Notes: generated by a model from the letters alone, not told the origin. DNA of 64,000 nt from Palsa-1150 sp036490515 (GCA_036490515.1 DASXDU010000005.1:182201-246200), one strand, 5' to 3'. Positions 31,549-40,569 are shown, counted from the stretch's first letter. A program made the numbers and translations.

Positions 31549-31911
31549 TCACGCCTTCCGCGCGTCCAGCCTCCGCCTTCCCACCGCCGTCAGCAGCGCC
31601 GCCAGCGACAGCAGCACGAACCCGAAGATCCCCGGGCTCAGCGACTCCGCCGTCCCCTGCGCGATGATCTGCGACCGCTCGGTCGCCGCCTCGATCTGCG
31701 CCGCGTAGTGGAGCGTCGTCGCGAGGTCCGAGCAGATCCCCGCGAGCACCGACCACAAGGTCGCCCACGCCATCCAGCGGAGGAACCCCTCGTGCTTCGC
31801 GTCGGGGCGCGCCGCGTAGTAGGCCGCAGTCCCCAGGGCGACGAACCCGAAGAGGACGACGAAGAACATCGACCAGCCGCCGTCCCGAAAGAGCTCCGCG
31901 AGTGCCTTCAT
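31549..31911 (-). CDS. small membrane protein
   Basis: Protein of 120 residues with three hydrophobic segments (residues ~10-30, ~43-65 and ~90-112) and a basic C-terminus (RRRLDARKA). The layout resembles small MotA/ExbB-like fragments often seen in myxobacteria, but no catalytic motif supports that. The start at 31911 is chosen just before the first helix. Unknown function. Confidence 0.6.
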   Translation of the reverse strand: MKALAELFRDGGWSMFFVVLFGFVALGTAAYYAARPDAKHEGFLRWMAWATLWSVLAGICSDLATTLHYAAQIEAATERSQIIAQGTAESLSPGIFGFVLLSLAALLTAVGRRRLDARKA

Positions 31912-32007
31912 GCCCGGAGGAACGCACGCGGGCGGCGCGTGTGACAAGCGCGCGGCGGGCGTTTTTCGTTGTCACGGGCGCGCGCCGGGCGCGTTCATGG
32001 ATTCGTC

Positions 32008-32577
32008 GTGCGCGATCCCACCGAGCGGCCCCTCGTCGACGCCCTCCGCCGGGGGGACACGAGCGCCTTCGACCGGGTATTCGTGAAGTACCGCGCCCGT
32101 ATCTATGCGTTCCTCCTGCGCCTTTCGGGCCGGCGCGACGTCGCCGAGGACCTCTTCCAGGAGACGTGGCTCAAGCTCGCGCGCGCCGCCCCTCGTCTCG
32201 CCGAGGACACCGACCTCGCGGCCTGGCTCTTCACGGTCGCGCGCAATGCCTGGGTGAGCCATCGCCGCTGGTCGGCCCTCGATCTCAGCCGGCTCGTCGC
32301 GATGGACGACGACGGCCCGCGCCCCGGGTTCGCGTCCAGCGCCGAGGACCGCGCCGACGCGTCGCGCGCCGCCGAGAGGCTCGAGGCGGCCATCGCGTCG
32401 CTGCCGGCGGCCTCGCGCGAGGTGCTCCTGCTCGTCGGCGTCGAGGGCTTCGACCAGGAGCAGGCGGCGGCGGTGCTGGGGATCTCGTACGCGGCGCTCC
32501 GCCAGCGGCTCTCCCGCGCCCGCGTGCAGCTTGCCGACGAGCTCGGACTGAAGGAGAACGAAGAGGTACCCGCATGA
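32008..32577 (+). CDS. ECF RNA polymerase sigma factor
   Basis: Protein of 189 residues. Region 2 is visible (DVAEDLFQETWLKLARAAPRLAEDTDLAAWLFTVARN), and region 4 near the C-terminus (LPAASREVLLLVGVEGFDQEQAAAVLGISYAALRQRLSRARVQL). It directs transcription of a stress or signal regulon. The GTG at 32008 starts just before the conserved core; an upstream TTG at 31969 would add 13 residues. It overlaps the next gene by 4 bp (ATGA), the usual arrangement with an anti-sigma factor. It is a candidate reader of the two 40-nt upstream elements, but this is untested. Confidence 0.88.
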   Translation: MRDPTERPLVDALRRGDTSAFDRVFVKYRARIYAFLLRLSGRRDVAEDLFQETWLKLARAAPRLAEDTDLAAWLFTVARNAWVSHRRWSALDLSRLVAMDDDGPRPGFASSAEDRADASRAAERLEAAIASLPAASREVLLLVGVEGFDQEQAAAVLGISYAALRQRLSRARVQLADELGLKENEEVPA

Positions 32578-32837
32578 GCCACGACGACCCCACGAACGCG
32601 AGCGGCCCGGAACGCCAGCTCGCCGCGCTCCGCAGGCTCGAATCCATCGAGCCGCCGCGGGATCTCTCCGACCGGGTGCGCCGGCACGCGCACGCGGAGC
32701 TCGAGGCGGGCGACGCCACGTGGCTGGCCGTCGCGACGCGCGCGTGGCTCCGCGTGGGAGTGCCGGCGGGGCTGACCGTGACCGTCGTCGCCTACCTCGC
32801 GTGGGCCGTCACGCAGGCGGACGCGCTGTACCACTGA
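32574..32837 (+). CDS. small membrane protein, probable anti-sigma factor
   Basis: Protein of 87 residues translationally coupled to the ECF sigma gene (ATGA overlap). An N-terminal helical part (about 55 residues) is followed by one transmembrane helix (LRVGVPAGLTVTVVAYLAWAV). It lacks the HxxxCxxC zinc anti-sigma motif. The role as anti-sigma is inferred from position and topology. Confidence 0.65.
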   Translation: MSHDDPTNASGPERQLAALRRLESIEPPRDLSDRVRRHAHAELEAGDATWLAVATRAWLRVGVPAGLTVTVVAYLAWAVTQADALYH

Positions 32838-32843
32838 GCGCCG

Positions 32844-34670
32844 TCACGCGTCGGGCGCGACGGCCCGGAGCTCGCTCGTACCGTGGATCTCGGCGTAGCC
32901 GCGGCGGATGCCGTAGCACCGCGGCTCGAGCGAGCAGCGCGCGCACTCGTCGGTCTTGAGGAACTCGCCCTTGTCGAAGCCCTCGGGGATGTCGGTGAGG
33001 GCGAGCGCGCGCACGCCGCCGGGCACGAGGCAGAGGGGCAAGCCGCACATCGACTCGAAGCCGATGACGGGGACGCCGAGGCGTGCGGCCTCGTCGACGG
33101 CGGCGGCGATGAAGGGGACGGCGTCCGTGTAGCGGGGGACGAGCGCGGGGTCGCGCGGCACGAGATCGGTCGAGGGACCGACGAAGGAGACGTTGAGCGT
33201 GGCGCGCGGCCAGCGCGTCGCGAGCGCCCGCACGTGGTCGACGATCTCGTGGCGGTTCTTCTCGCAGACGACGTAGTTGAGGACGACGGCGATGCGCGAC
33301 GCGTGCAGCCGGTCGATGCCGGCGACGGTGCGGACGAAGGTGCCGGGCGCCTCGGTGACGGCGTCGGAGACGGCGGCGGTCGCGCCGTGGAGCGAGACGA
33401 AGGCCTCGTCGAGGCCGGCCTCCTCGAGGCGCGCGACGAGCGACGGGTCGTCGAGGCGGACGGCGTTCGTCTGGAGGACGAGGCGGCCCTCGGTGACCGA
33501 GCGCGCGAGGCGCACCCACTCGACGATGCGCGGATCGAGCGTCGGCTCGCCGCCGGAGAGGACGATGCGCGCGCCCTTCGCGCCCGCGGCGCGGATCGCC
33601 GCCTCGACCGCCGCGGGGGGCGGCGCGGGCAGGTGCGTCGAGACGAAGCAGAAGGTGCACGCCTGGTTGCAGCGGAAGACGACGCGGATGGTCTCCTCGG
33701 TCACCGGGGTGCCGTCGGTGTCGACGAAGAGGTGGCTCGACGCGAGCTCGCGCGCGATCTGGTCGTCGACGCTCGCGATGACGGCGAGGCGGCGGCGCGT
33801 GCGGTCGTCCTCGACGGGGTGCATGGCGGGCGGCCCGAAGCGCGCGACGTGCGCGTCGGCGACGCCGGGGCAGCGATCGGCGAGCTTGCAGCGGCTGCAC
33901 GCGGCGAGGTGCGCGTAGCCGGGTCGCGGTGGCGCTCCGGCGGTCATCGCGTAGAAGCGCGTGACGCGCGGGCGAGACGCAGGGTCGAAGGCGCACGGTG
34001 GGAGGAGGTCCCCGGTGCTCATGCGGACGCCGACGCCGAGGGGGCGAGCGGCGCGCTCGAGCGAGAGGACGGCGGCGGCCGCCTCGGCGAAGGAGAGGAG
34101 CTCGGCCGCGTCGGCCGCGTTGACGGGGAAGCCGACGACGAGCGCGCGGAGCGGTGCTCCGAGGGCGTCGTGGAGGCGGCGGGGAATGGCGGCGAGGTGG
34201 GGGGTGGCGGACCGGGCGAGGGTCACGGCCGCCTCGAGCTCGACGCCGGCCCGGGCGAGCGCCTGCATCCCGGCGAGGGCGCGCGCGAAGCCGCCGGGAT
34301 CGCGCGTGAGGACGTCGCACGCGTCGTCGACGGCGGGGACGTGGACGCGGGCGAGAGCGAGTCCCGCGGCGCGCAGGTCCTTCGCGCGCGCCTCGTCGAG
34401 GAGCGTCCCGTTGGTCTCGAGCACGACGCGCTCGGCGCCACCGGCATGCGCGCGTGCGACGAGCGCCGCGAGGTCTCGCCGCATCGTGGGCTCGCCGCCG
34501 GTGAGGACGATCTCGCGCGACCCCGCCGCGATGGCCTGATCGATGCGCGCGCCCACGGCGTCGCCCCGGACGAACGCGCGATCGTCCTGCGCCGCGCGCC
34601 GGTTGCACCAGAGGCAGGCCTCGTTGCAGCGGAGGTTCGTGACGATCGACGCTGTACGGGGGGCGGTCAC
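32844..34670 (-). CDS. tandem radical SAM protein with two complete domains
   Basis: Protein of 608 residues with two radical SAM domains in one chain. The first has CNEACLWC (C15, C19, C22) and LTGGEPT; the second has CNQACTFC (C334, C338, C341) and LSGGEPTLDP. The C-terminus adds a SPASM-like Cys set ending in C-SLEPR-C-YGIRRGYAEIHG, which matches the end of the radical SAM part of the protein at 59878-61842. Two [4Fe-4S]-SAM sites suggest two successive radical steps on one substrate. The GTG at 34670 lies 5 nt after the HTTM-like gene. It is the last gene of a four-gene minus-strand operon. Confidence 0.88.
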   Translation of the reverse strand: MTAPRTASIVTNLRCNEACLWCNRRAAQDDRAFVRGDAVGARIDQAIAAGSREIVLTGGEPTMRRDLAALVARAHAGGAERVVLETNGTLLDEARAKDLRAAGLALARVHVPAVDDACDVLTRDPGGFARALAGMQALARAGVELEAAVTLARSATPHLAAIPRRLHDALGAPLRALVVGFPVNAADAAELLSFAEAAAAVLSLERAARPLGVGVRMSTGDLLPPCAFDPASRPRVTRFYAMTAGAPPRPGYAHLAACSRCKLADRCPGVADAHVARFGPPAMHPVEDDRTRRRLAVIASVDDQIARELASSHLFVDTDGTPVTEETIRVVFRCNQACTFCFVSTHLPAPPPAAVEAAIRAAGAKGARIVLSGGEPTLDPRIVEWVRLARSVTEGRLVLQTNAVRLDDPSLVARLEEAGLDEAFVSLHGATAAVSDAVTEAPGTFVRTVAGIDRLHASRIAVVLNYVVCEKNRHEIVDHVRALATRWPRATLNVSFVGPSTDLVPRDPALVPRYTDAVPFIAAAVDEAARLGVPVIGFESMCGLPLCLVPGGVRALALTDIPEGFDKGEFLKTDECARCSLEPRCYGIRRGYAEIHGTSELRAVAPDA

Positions 34671-34675
34671 GGCTT

Positions 34676-35560
34676 CTACGGCCCGGCGCGGGAGGCGAGG
34701 GGACCGAGGGAGGATAGCTCGCGGACGAGCCACGCGGCGGCGACGGCGACGACGACCCATCGCGCGGTGGCGCGGACGGCGAGGCGAGAGCGCCCGGGGG
34801 CGACGACCGGCGGGGGCGCGCGGTCGAGGGGGAACGCGAACGCGAGGAGCAGGACGCAGGCCTGGACGTAGAAGATGGTCTGCGTGACGAGGGACACGTT
34901 GACGTGGAAGCCGACGAGCAGGACGGCCCAGGCGGCGCGGATGCGGGGGCCCACGATCATGAGGAAGGCGCCCAGCTCGAGGACGAGCGTCGCGGAGGCG
35001 AGGGCGAAGGCCGCGCCCCGGTGCTCGACGACGAACGCGGAATAGCGCCCGAGCGGGGAGGAATCGTCGACCGCGTGCTGCGTGAGGATCGCCGTCTGCA
35101 CGCTCGACGCATCGGCCCAGGCGAGGCCGCCGTTCAGGAGCTTGCTCAGGCCCGAGTCCACGTAGGTCGCGGCGAGCCCCGCGATGGCGCCGGCCTCGGC
35201 GAAGGCGTCGCCGCGCTCGACGACCGCGCCGTGGTCGCCGCTCTCCGCCTGCGTCGCGGCGCGAGCGAACGCGAGGCCGACTAGCCAGCCCGCGAGGGTC
35301 GCGCCGCTCGCGAAGTGCACGCGCTGGTGCCCGAACGAGAAGGCCGCGGCGACGCTCTCGAGGACCGCGAGCGCCGCGAGCGCGGCGAGCCCCGTCGCGA
35401 GGGGGGACCTCCCGCGCGCGAACGCGGCGAGGAACGCGGCGGCGACGAGCGCGATCGCGATGCCCGGCACCGCGTGACCCTCGCCGCCGGCCTGCGCCGC
35501 CAGCTCCACGACGTCGACCGCCACGACCGCCGCGAGGACGACGCGCCGCGCGCCCGTCAT
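34676..35560 (-). CDS. HTTM-like multi-spanning membrane protein
   Basis: Protein of 294 residues with several transmembrane helices. 'YVDSGLSKLLNGGLAWADASSVQTAIL' followed by 'LELGAFLMIVGPRIRAAWAVLLVGFHVNVSLVTQTIFYVQ' resembles the HTTM domain shared with vitamin-K-dependent gamma-carboxylase. The catalytic Lys of the carboxylase was not identified. The ATG overlaps the stop of the upstream gene by 4 bp (ATGA). In a radical SAM operon, such a protein could modify or transport a product; that is inference. Confidence 0.7.
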   Translation of the reverse strand: MTGARRVVLAAVVAVDVVELAAQAGGEGHAVPGIAIALVAAAFLAAFARGRSPLATGLAALAALAVLESVAAAFSFGHQRVHFASGATLAGWLVGLAFARAATQAESGDHGAVVERGDAFAEAGAIAGLAATYVDSGLSKLLNGGLAWADASSVQTAILTQHAVDDSSPLGRYSAFVVEHRGAAFALASATLVLELGAFLMIVGPRIRAAWAVLLVGFHVNVSLVTQTIFYVQACVLLLAFAFPLDRAPPPVVAPGRSRLAVRATARWVVVAVAAAWLVRELSSLGPLASRAGP

Positions 35561-36051
35561 CGCCGCACCGCCGAGCATCGTTCGAGCAGGCAGTCGGTCA
35601 CGTGCGGCGGCCCCTCGTCCACGCGCCAGATGCGCCGCACGACGTCGACGGGTTCGCCCGCCGCGCGTTCGCCGTCCGCGCCGTGGGTGCTCGCGCTCTT
35701 CCCGTTCGCGCCTTGGGCTGCGTGCTCCGCCACCCATCGCGCCCGCGATTCGTCGATGTACGGCGTGTACGTGTACGAGCCCGGCGCCCCGCACGTGCCG
35801 GGCGAGACGTCGACGGGCCGCTCGCATTGCCAGGCGTCGAAGCGCTCGACCTCTGCGACGTGACCCGCCGCGTCGCGCGCGACGATGCGACTCGCCGACG
35901 ATCGGGCGCGCGAGTACATGTCGAAGCGCGAGAACGGGTAGAGATCGTGCACCGCGAACGCGACGCCCGCGTAGCCGGCCACGACGAGCGCGGCGAGCGG
36001 CCGCCGCGGGTCGCGGGCGAACGCCGTCAGGAGCGTACGGGCAACGTCCAC
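35557..36051 (-). CDS. membrane-anchored protein partner of the HTTM-like protein
   Basis: Protein of 164 residues. An N-terminal transmembrane helix (LAALVVAGYAGVAFAV) is followed by 'YPFSRFDMYSR', a stretch with RIVARDAAGHVAEVERFDAWQC, and a Cys-containing C-terminus (TDCLLERC). The 'YPFSxFDMYS' pattern is common in short proteins next to HTTM proteins. The GTG at 36051 overlaps the end of the upstream radical SAM gene by 25 bp; no later start is available before the helix. Function unknown. Confidence 0.65.
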   Translation of the reverse strand: MDVARTLLTAFARDPRRPLAALVVAGYAGVAFAVHDLYPFSRFDMYSRARSSASRIVARDAAGHVAEVERFDAWQCERPVDVSPGTCGAPGSYTYTPYIDESRARWVAEHAAQGANGKSASTHGADGERAAGEPVDVVRRIWRVDEGPPHVTDCLLERCSAVRR

Positions 36052-38300
36052 GGGGGATCGGGCGCGCGCGCGGCGTCGAGGAAGCCGCCGCAGGCGACGG
36101 AGTGGGGGCAGGAAGCGCACACGGGCCGGCGTACGCGCTGGTCGGCGACGTACGCGGCGAGGGGAACGCGGCCGGCGTCGGGGACGAGTCTGCGCGCCCC
36201 CGACCGCCCCGGATCGGGGGCGACGAAGCGCTCGAGGCCGGGAAGGAGGCAGGGAGGGACGTTGTGGACCTCGACGTCGAGCGCGCCGGTATGGCTGTCG
36301 ATCGCAGCGCGCGTCGCGTCGAGCGCCTCGCGCTCGTCCGCGAGCAGGGCGGCGGTGCCCGCGCCGAACGGAGCGAGGTGCACGATCTTCCAGCGCGCGA
36401 GGCCGAGCGATCGGGCGAGCGCCCCGATGGCGACGAGGCGCGCGACGTTGTGGCGCGTGACGGTGGTGCTCATGGCGAGCTCCACCCCGGGCGGTGCGAG
36501 GCGGACGGCGTTGCGGATGCCGCCGACGGTCTGCTCGAAGGCGTCGGCGACGTTCACGTGGCGCGCGTGCGTGGCGTCGTCGTCGCCGTGCACGCTGAAG
36601 ACGAGCCTCGTGAGGCCGGAGGCGACGAGCTTGCGCGCGTACTCCTCGTAGAAGCACATGCGGCCGTTCGTCGTGACCGCGATGCGTGTGAAGCCGGTCG
36701 CGCGCGCGTGGCGGAGGAGGGCGAGGAGCTCGGGGTGGAGCGTCGGCTCGCCGCCGTCGACGTCGAGCGCGGTGACGCCCTCGCGGCGGAGGCGATCGAG
36801 CTCCCCACGCAGGCCGGTCGCGTGCCCCCCGAGGCCTGCGCGCGGCCCGACCGGGCAGAAGGAGCAGTCGTCGTTGCACGCGTACGTGACGTTGAGCGTC
36901 GCCGCGGGCGGCGCCTCGGCGGCGCGCATCCAGCCGTCGAAGGAGGCCTTGAAGCGGAGCAGATCGTCGCGGCCCACCGCGGAGAGCGGCGTGGGGATGG
37001 TCTGGAAGTGCGGCCCCCAGTCCTCGACGAGCGGCAAGGCGCGCCCGTCGATCAGGGCGCCGGCCAGGGCCGTACCGGGGAGCGGCGTCGCGAACTGCAC
37101 GGCGGGGCGGGCGCCGTGGCGCGCGAAGAGGCTCGACGCGAAGGCGAGCGTGCCGTTGATCTCCTCGGCGGTCTCCCCCGGCAAGCCGATCATGAAGTGC
37201 ACCATCAGGGGGACGTCGGCATCGTGCGCGCTCGCGGCGGCGCGCTCGATGGCACGGAGGTCGAGTTGCTTGCCGACGACGTCGGAGACGACGCGCTGGA
37301 CGCCGCTCTCGGCGCTCACGCTCACGGTCGTCACGCGCCCGCGCATCGCGGCGAGGTGGCGCGGCTCGAGGTAGTCGGCGCGCATGCCGTTGGGGACGTC
37401 GAACGAGACGCCGAGGGACGCGGCGATCTCGAGGAACGCGTCGAAGTGGCGCTCGTTGACGTTGAGGAGCTCGTCGAGGACCTCGACGCGGGTCGCGCCG
37501 TGGACGCGGACGAGCGCCTCGAGGTGCTCGCGGAGGCGCGCTACCGAGAGACGGCGCTGCGTCTTGGGCGCGCCCGGCTCGCGCCCGGGGTTCGAGCTGC
37601 AGTGCGCGCAGCGGAAGGGGCAGCCGCGCGACGTGACGAGAGGGAGCGTGCGTCCGTCGATGGGGAAGGCCCACACGCCGCGGCCGAGGTTTTCCACGAC
37701 GCGCGCGTGGAAGGCGTCGTAGGCGGGGAGATCGACGAGGTCCCACGCGGGCAGGGGGAGGTCGTCGAGCGACGCGACGTCCGCGCCGCGATGGCCGCCC
37801 GCGACGGAGTCGCCCTGAAAGAGGCGCTCGAGGAGGCGCGGGATGCTGACCTCGCCCTCGTACTTCACCCACGCCGCCGCCTCGGGATAGCTCGCGCGTA
37901 CGTCCTCGGCGGACGCCTCCACGTAGTGCTGGCCCGACTGGTAGAGGTCCGCGAGGATGATGTGGGCGCGTCCGTGGAGCGCGGCGAGGAGCGCGCCGAG
38001 GACGTCGTCGCGCGCCGGCGGCCGGTGAAACGGCGTGTAGGCGACGACGACCGCATCCCACCCGCCGGCGGTCGCGCGCGCGACGACCTCGTCGACGGGT
38101 GCGCCGAGGTGGGCGCGGCCGTCGGGACGCCACGCGAGCGTCGAGCCGGGGAGCGCGTAGGCGTCGACGAGCCCGACGTCGTATCCCCGCGCGCGGAGGA
38201 CCGCCGCGAGCTGCACCGCGCCGAGGTCCGCGACGTACGGGTAGTCGATGAAGTCGCGCGCCACCGAGACCGGGGGATGCACGACCAGCAGACGCGCCAC
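36027..38300 (-). CDS. B12-binding-like radical SAM protein fused to a second radical SAM domain
   Basis: Protein of 757 residues. An N-terminal Rossmann-like cobalamin-binding-type domain (residues ~1-170, HPPVSVARDF, GYDVGLVDAY) lacks the DxHxxG motif. The first radical SAM domain has CPFRCAHC (C227, C231, C234) and 'FMIGLPGET'. The second has CNDDCSFC (C475, C479, C482), VDGGEPTLHPE and TNGRM, with a C-terminal CASCPHSVACGG Cys set. The GTG at 38300 is preferred over a GTG at 38327, since TACGCT lies 6 nt upstream. It leads the four-gene operon and is divergent from another radical SAM gene. Confidence 0.87.
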   Translation of the reverse strand: MARLLVVHPPVSVARDFIDYPYVADLGAVQLAAVLRARGYDVGLVDAYALPGSTLAWRPDGRAHLGAPVDEVVARATAGGWDAVVVAYTPFHRPPARDDVLGALLAALHGRAHIILADLYQSGQHYVEASAEDVRASYPEAAAWVKYEGEVSIPRLLERLFQGDSVAGGHRGADVASLDDLPLPAWDLVDLPAYDAFHARVVENLGRGVWAFPIDGRTLPLVTSRGCPFRCAHCSSNPGREPGAPKTQRRLSVARLREHLEALVRVHGATRVEVLDELLNVNERHFDAFLEIAASLGVSFDVPNGMRADYLEPRHLAAMRGRVTTVSVSAESGVQRVVSDVVGKQLDLRAIERAAASAHDADVPLMVHFMIGLPGETAEEINGTLAFASSLFARHGARPAVQFATPLPGTALAGALIDGRALPLVEDWGPHFQTIPTPLSAVGRDDLLRFKASFDGWMRAAEAPPAATLNVTYACNDDCSFCPVGPRAGLGGHATGLRGELDRLRREGVTALDVDGGEPTLHPELLALLRHARATGFTRIAVTTNGRMCFYEEYARKLVASGLTRLVFSVHGDDDATHARHVNVADAFEQTVGGIRNAVRLAPPGVELAMSTTVTRHNVARLVAIGALARSLGLARWKIVHLAPFGAGTAALLADEREALDATRAAIDSHTGALDVEVHNVPPCLLPGLERFVAPDPGRSGARRLVPDAGRVPLAAYVADQRVRRPVCASCPHSVACGGFLDAARAPDPPWTLPVRS

Positions 38301-38306
38301 CCGCGA

Positions 38307-38312
38307 AGCGTA
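38307..38312 (-). promoter_or_regulatory. -10-like element TACGCT for the minus-strand radical SAM operon
   Basis: TACGCT followed by 6 nt and the GTG start at 38300. It fits a leaderless message and helps choose that start codon. Confidence 0.4.
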
Positions 38313-38315
38313 GCG

Positions 38316-38321
38316 TATACT
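38316..38321 (+). promoter_or_regulatory. -10-like element TATACT for the divergent radical SAM gene
   Basis: TATACT 11 nt before the ATG at 38333, in the 32-bp gap between two divergent radical SAM genes. It lies only 3 nt from the opposing element, so the two promoters overlap. Confidence 0.45.
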
Positions 38322-38332
38322 CGACACGTCGG

Positions 38333-40120
38333 ATGTTGACGGAGGAAGCCCACGCGGCCGGCGTCGCCGACAAGGTCAGCTCGCACGAGGACGCCGCGCA
38401 CGAGAAGCGCAACTGGGTGCGGCTCACCTTCGACTGCAACGACCACTGCATCTTCTGCCTCGACTCGGACGCGCACAACGGCGAGATGCGCGACCGCGAC
38501 GACGTGAAGCGCCAGATCCTCGAGGGTCGCCGGGCCGGCGCGACGCGGCTCATCCTCTCGGGCGGCGAGCCCACCATCCACCCGAGCTACGTCGACTTCG
38601 TCCACCTCGGCCGTCAGGCGGGGTACACGAAGATCCAGACCGTCACGAACGGGCGGATGTTCTCGTACGGGGACTTCCTCGAGCGGTGCCTGCGCGCGGG
38701 GCTCAGCGAGATCACCTTCTCGATTCACGGCCCCAACGCGAAGGTGCACGACGCGCTGGTCGGCACGAAGGGCGCGTTCGACCAGGAGATGACGGGTCTC
38801 CGGAGCGCGCTCGCCTTCCGCGACCGCAGCCCGCACGCGCTCCCCGTCGTGAACGTCGACGTCGTCGTCAACCGCGGCAACGTGAAGGTCCTGCCCGAGA
38901 TGCTGCGCCTCTTCTACGGGATGGGCGTGAAGGAGTTCGACCTCCTGCAGGTCGTCCCCTTCGGACGCGCGTTCACCGACGGGCGCGACACGCTCTTCTA
39001 CGACCTCGCCGAGATGCGCCCCTTCATCCAGGAGGCGCTCGCCTTCTCGAAGAAGCCCGACGTGCACGTCTGGATGAACCGCTTCCCGCCGCAGCACCTC
39101 GAGGGCTACGAGCACCTCATCCAGGACCCCTACAAGCTGAACGACGAGGTCCGGGGGCGGAAGGAGGAGTACGCGCGTCTGCTCGACGAGGGGCAGTGGC
39201 TCGACTGCCGCGAGCCCGCGCGCTGCAAGTACTGCTACCTCCAGCGCCTCTGCGACACGCTCGAGGGCGTGATCGCCACGGTCGACGAGAAGCGCTTCGA
39301 CGTCGTGCGCGTCGACGCCGGGTGGGAGGCGAAACAGCCGCCGGTCTTCGGCGGAGACCCGGCGAGCGCGCGGCGGTCGAAGGAGGAGGCGCTCCGCGGC
39401 GGCGACGGCAAGCGCGCGCTCCCGCTCTTCGAGGGCAAGCGCGCGGTCGCGAGCGTCGAGGCGCTCGTCGACGGGTCGGCGGCCGACACGCTCCTCGTCT
39501 GCGCGGCGAACGTCGGACTGGCCCTCGCGCAGGTGGCGCGCTTCCCGCGCCTCGCGGCCGTCGACCTCGAGCTCGACGACTACGCGGGCCTCGCAGGGGC
39601 GCTCGCCGGCCCTCTCCGCGAGCGAACCGTGGGCCGCGTCACGGCGGCGACCCGCGCGCAGGCCGAGGAACTCCTCGCGCTCGACGCGCCCTTCGAGGTC
39701 AACGTCCTGCTCACCCGCGAGACCGCGGCCTGGCTCGAGTCCTTGCCCGAGGTCCCCGCGCGCGTCTCGCTCCGTCAACCGAGCTACGAGCGCCTCACGG
39801 AGGCCGCCGCGAACGACGTCGACCTCCACGACTTCTTCGCGCGGACCGCGCCCGCTCTGCGCACGGTCCACGTCGACGACGTCCCGGCCTGCGTCCTCGG
39901 GCGCGAGCCCCGCGCGGCGCGCCGGACGCTCGACACCGCGATGATGGCCCCCGACGGCCGCCTCGAGATCTTCCGCTACACGCGCCGGTACATCCTCGAT
40001 GGCTACCGCACGAAGTCGCTGCGCTGCGCCGAGTGCAAGCACGTCGAGGCGTGCGACGGGATGCACGTGAACTTCGTGCGCGCGCACGGCTACGGGGTGA
40101 TGCGGCCGGTCCGGGCGTGA
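38333..40120 (+). CDS. radical SAM protein with long C-terminal extension
   Basis: Protein of 595 residues. A radical SAM domain is at the N-terminus with CNDHCIFC (C35, C39, C42), LSGGEPTIHPS, VTNGRMFSY and a long FSIHG strand. Auxiliary Cys follow (CREPARCKYCYLQRLC), then ~200 residues without recognised domain, and a final Cys motif CAECKHVEACDGMHVNF. The TNGRM and S-x-HG signatures are shared with the second domain of the 36027 protein and with the 59878 protein, so these form a local paralogous family. Substrate unknown. A TATACT box precedes the ATG closely. Confidence 0.87.
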   Translation: MLTEEAHAAGVADKVSSHEDAAHEKRNWVRLTFDCNDHCIFCLDSDAHNGEMRDRDDVKRQILEGRRAGATRLILSGGEPTIHPSYVDFVHLGRQAGYTKIQTVTNGRMFSYGDFLERCLRAGLSEITFSIHGPNAKVHDALVGTKGAFDQEMTGLRSALAFRDRSPHALPVVNVDVVVNRGNVKVLPEMLRLFYGMGVKEFDLLQVVPFGRAFTDGRDTLFYDLAEMRPFIQEALAFSKKPDVHVWMNRFPPQHLEGYEHLIQDPYKLNDEVRGRKEEYARLLDEGQWLDCREPARCKYCYLQRLCDTLEGVIATVDEKRFDVVRVDAGWEAKQPPVFGGDPASARRSKEEALRGGDGKRALPLFEGKRAVASVEALVDGSAADTLLVCAANVGLALAQVARFPRLAAVDLELDDYAGLAGALAGPLRERTVGRVTAATRAQAEELLALDAPFEVNVLLTRETAAWLESLPEVPARVSLRQPSYERLTEAAANDVDLHDFFARTAPALRTVHVDDVPACVLGREPRAARRTLDTAMMAPDGRLEIFRYTRRYILDGYRTKSLRCAECKHVEACDGMHVNFVRAHGYGVMRPVRA

Positions 40121-40215
40121 ATACGGAGGGCGATCGGTCCCGACCTTCGTCGTGACCGCGCGCCCTCGCCTGCTGGATCGCGTCTTGCTCCTCCTGCCGC
40201 GTGGAGACGCAAGCC

Positions 40216-40539
40216 ATGACCAGCCGAGAGCCCGATGTTGCGAGCGCGCCCCTGTCCGAGGAGGACTTCTTCGACTCCGCGCCGGAGCTCGAGGAGGACA
40301 ACCTCCCGTTCGACCTGCGGCCGATTGACCCGATCCTCGTTCGCAAGATGACGCCCGATGTCCTCGTCCGCCGCGGGCGCCTCACGCGCGTCGTCGTCGG
40401 CGTCGTCGGCTGCGGCGTGCTGCTGCTGGTCGCGGCGCTCGCCCACGTGCGGTTCGAGCCGGGAACGAGCACCGAGGCCGCCGACACGCCGACGGTCGAG
40501 ACGCACGCGAGCCTCACCGCGGCGGCGGGCACGCGCTGA
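40216..40539 (+). CDS. small single-pass membrane protein
   Basis: Protein of 107 residues. The N-terminal ~60 residues are acidic (LSEEDFFDSAPELEEDNLPFD), then basic (VLVRRGRLTR), and a transmembrane helix (VVVGVVGCGVLLLVAALAHV) is followed by a short external tail. GGAGA precedes the ATG at 40216 (a GTG at 40201 is possible). It sits between a radical SAM gene and a degenerate radical SAM gene and may belong to the same unit. It could be a small substrate or an anchor. Function unknown. Confidence 0.6.
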   Translation: MTSREPDVASAPLSEEDFFDSAPELEEDNLPFDLRPIDPILVRKMTPDVLVRRGRLTRVVVGVVGCGVLLLVAALAHVRFEPGTSTEAADTPTVETHASLTAAAGTR

Positions 40540-40569
40540 GGGCGCCGCGGTGGCCCCGGTCCGCCGCTC

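Noticed and set aside
38325..38327. GTG at 38327 as the start of the B12-type radical SAM gene
   Set aside because: It overlaps the promoter region of the divergent gene. The GTG at 38300 follows TACGCT by 6 nt and begins the conserved Rossmann strand.
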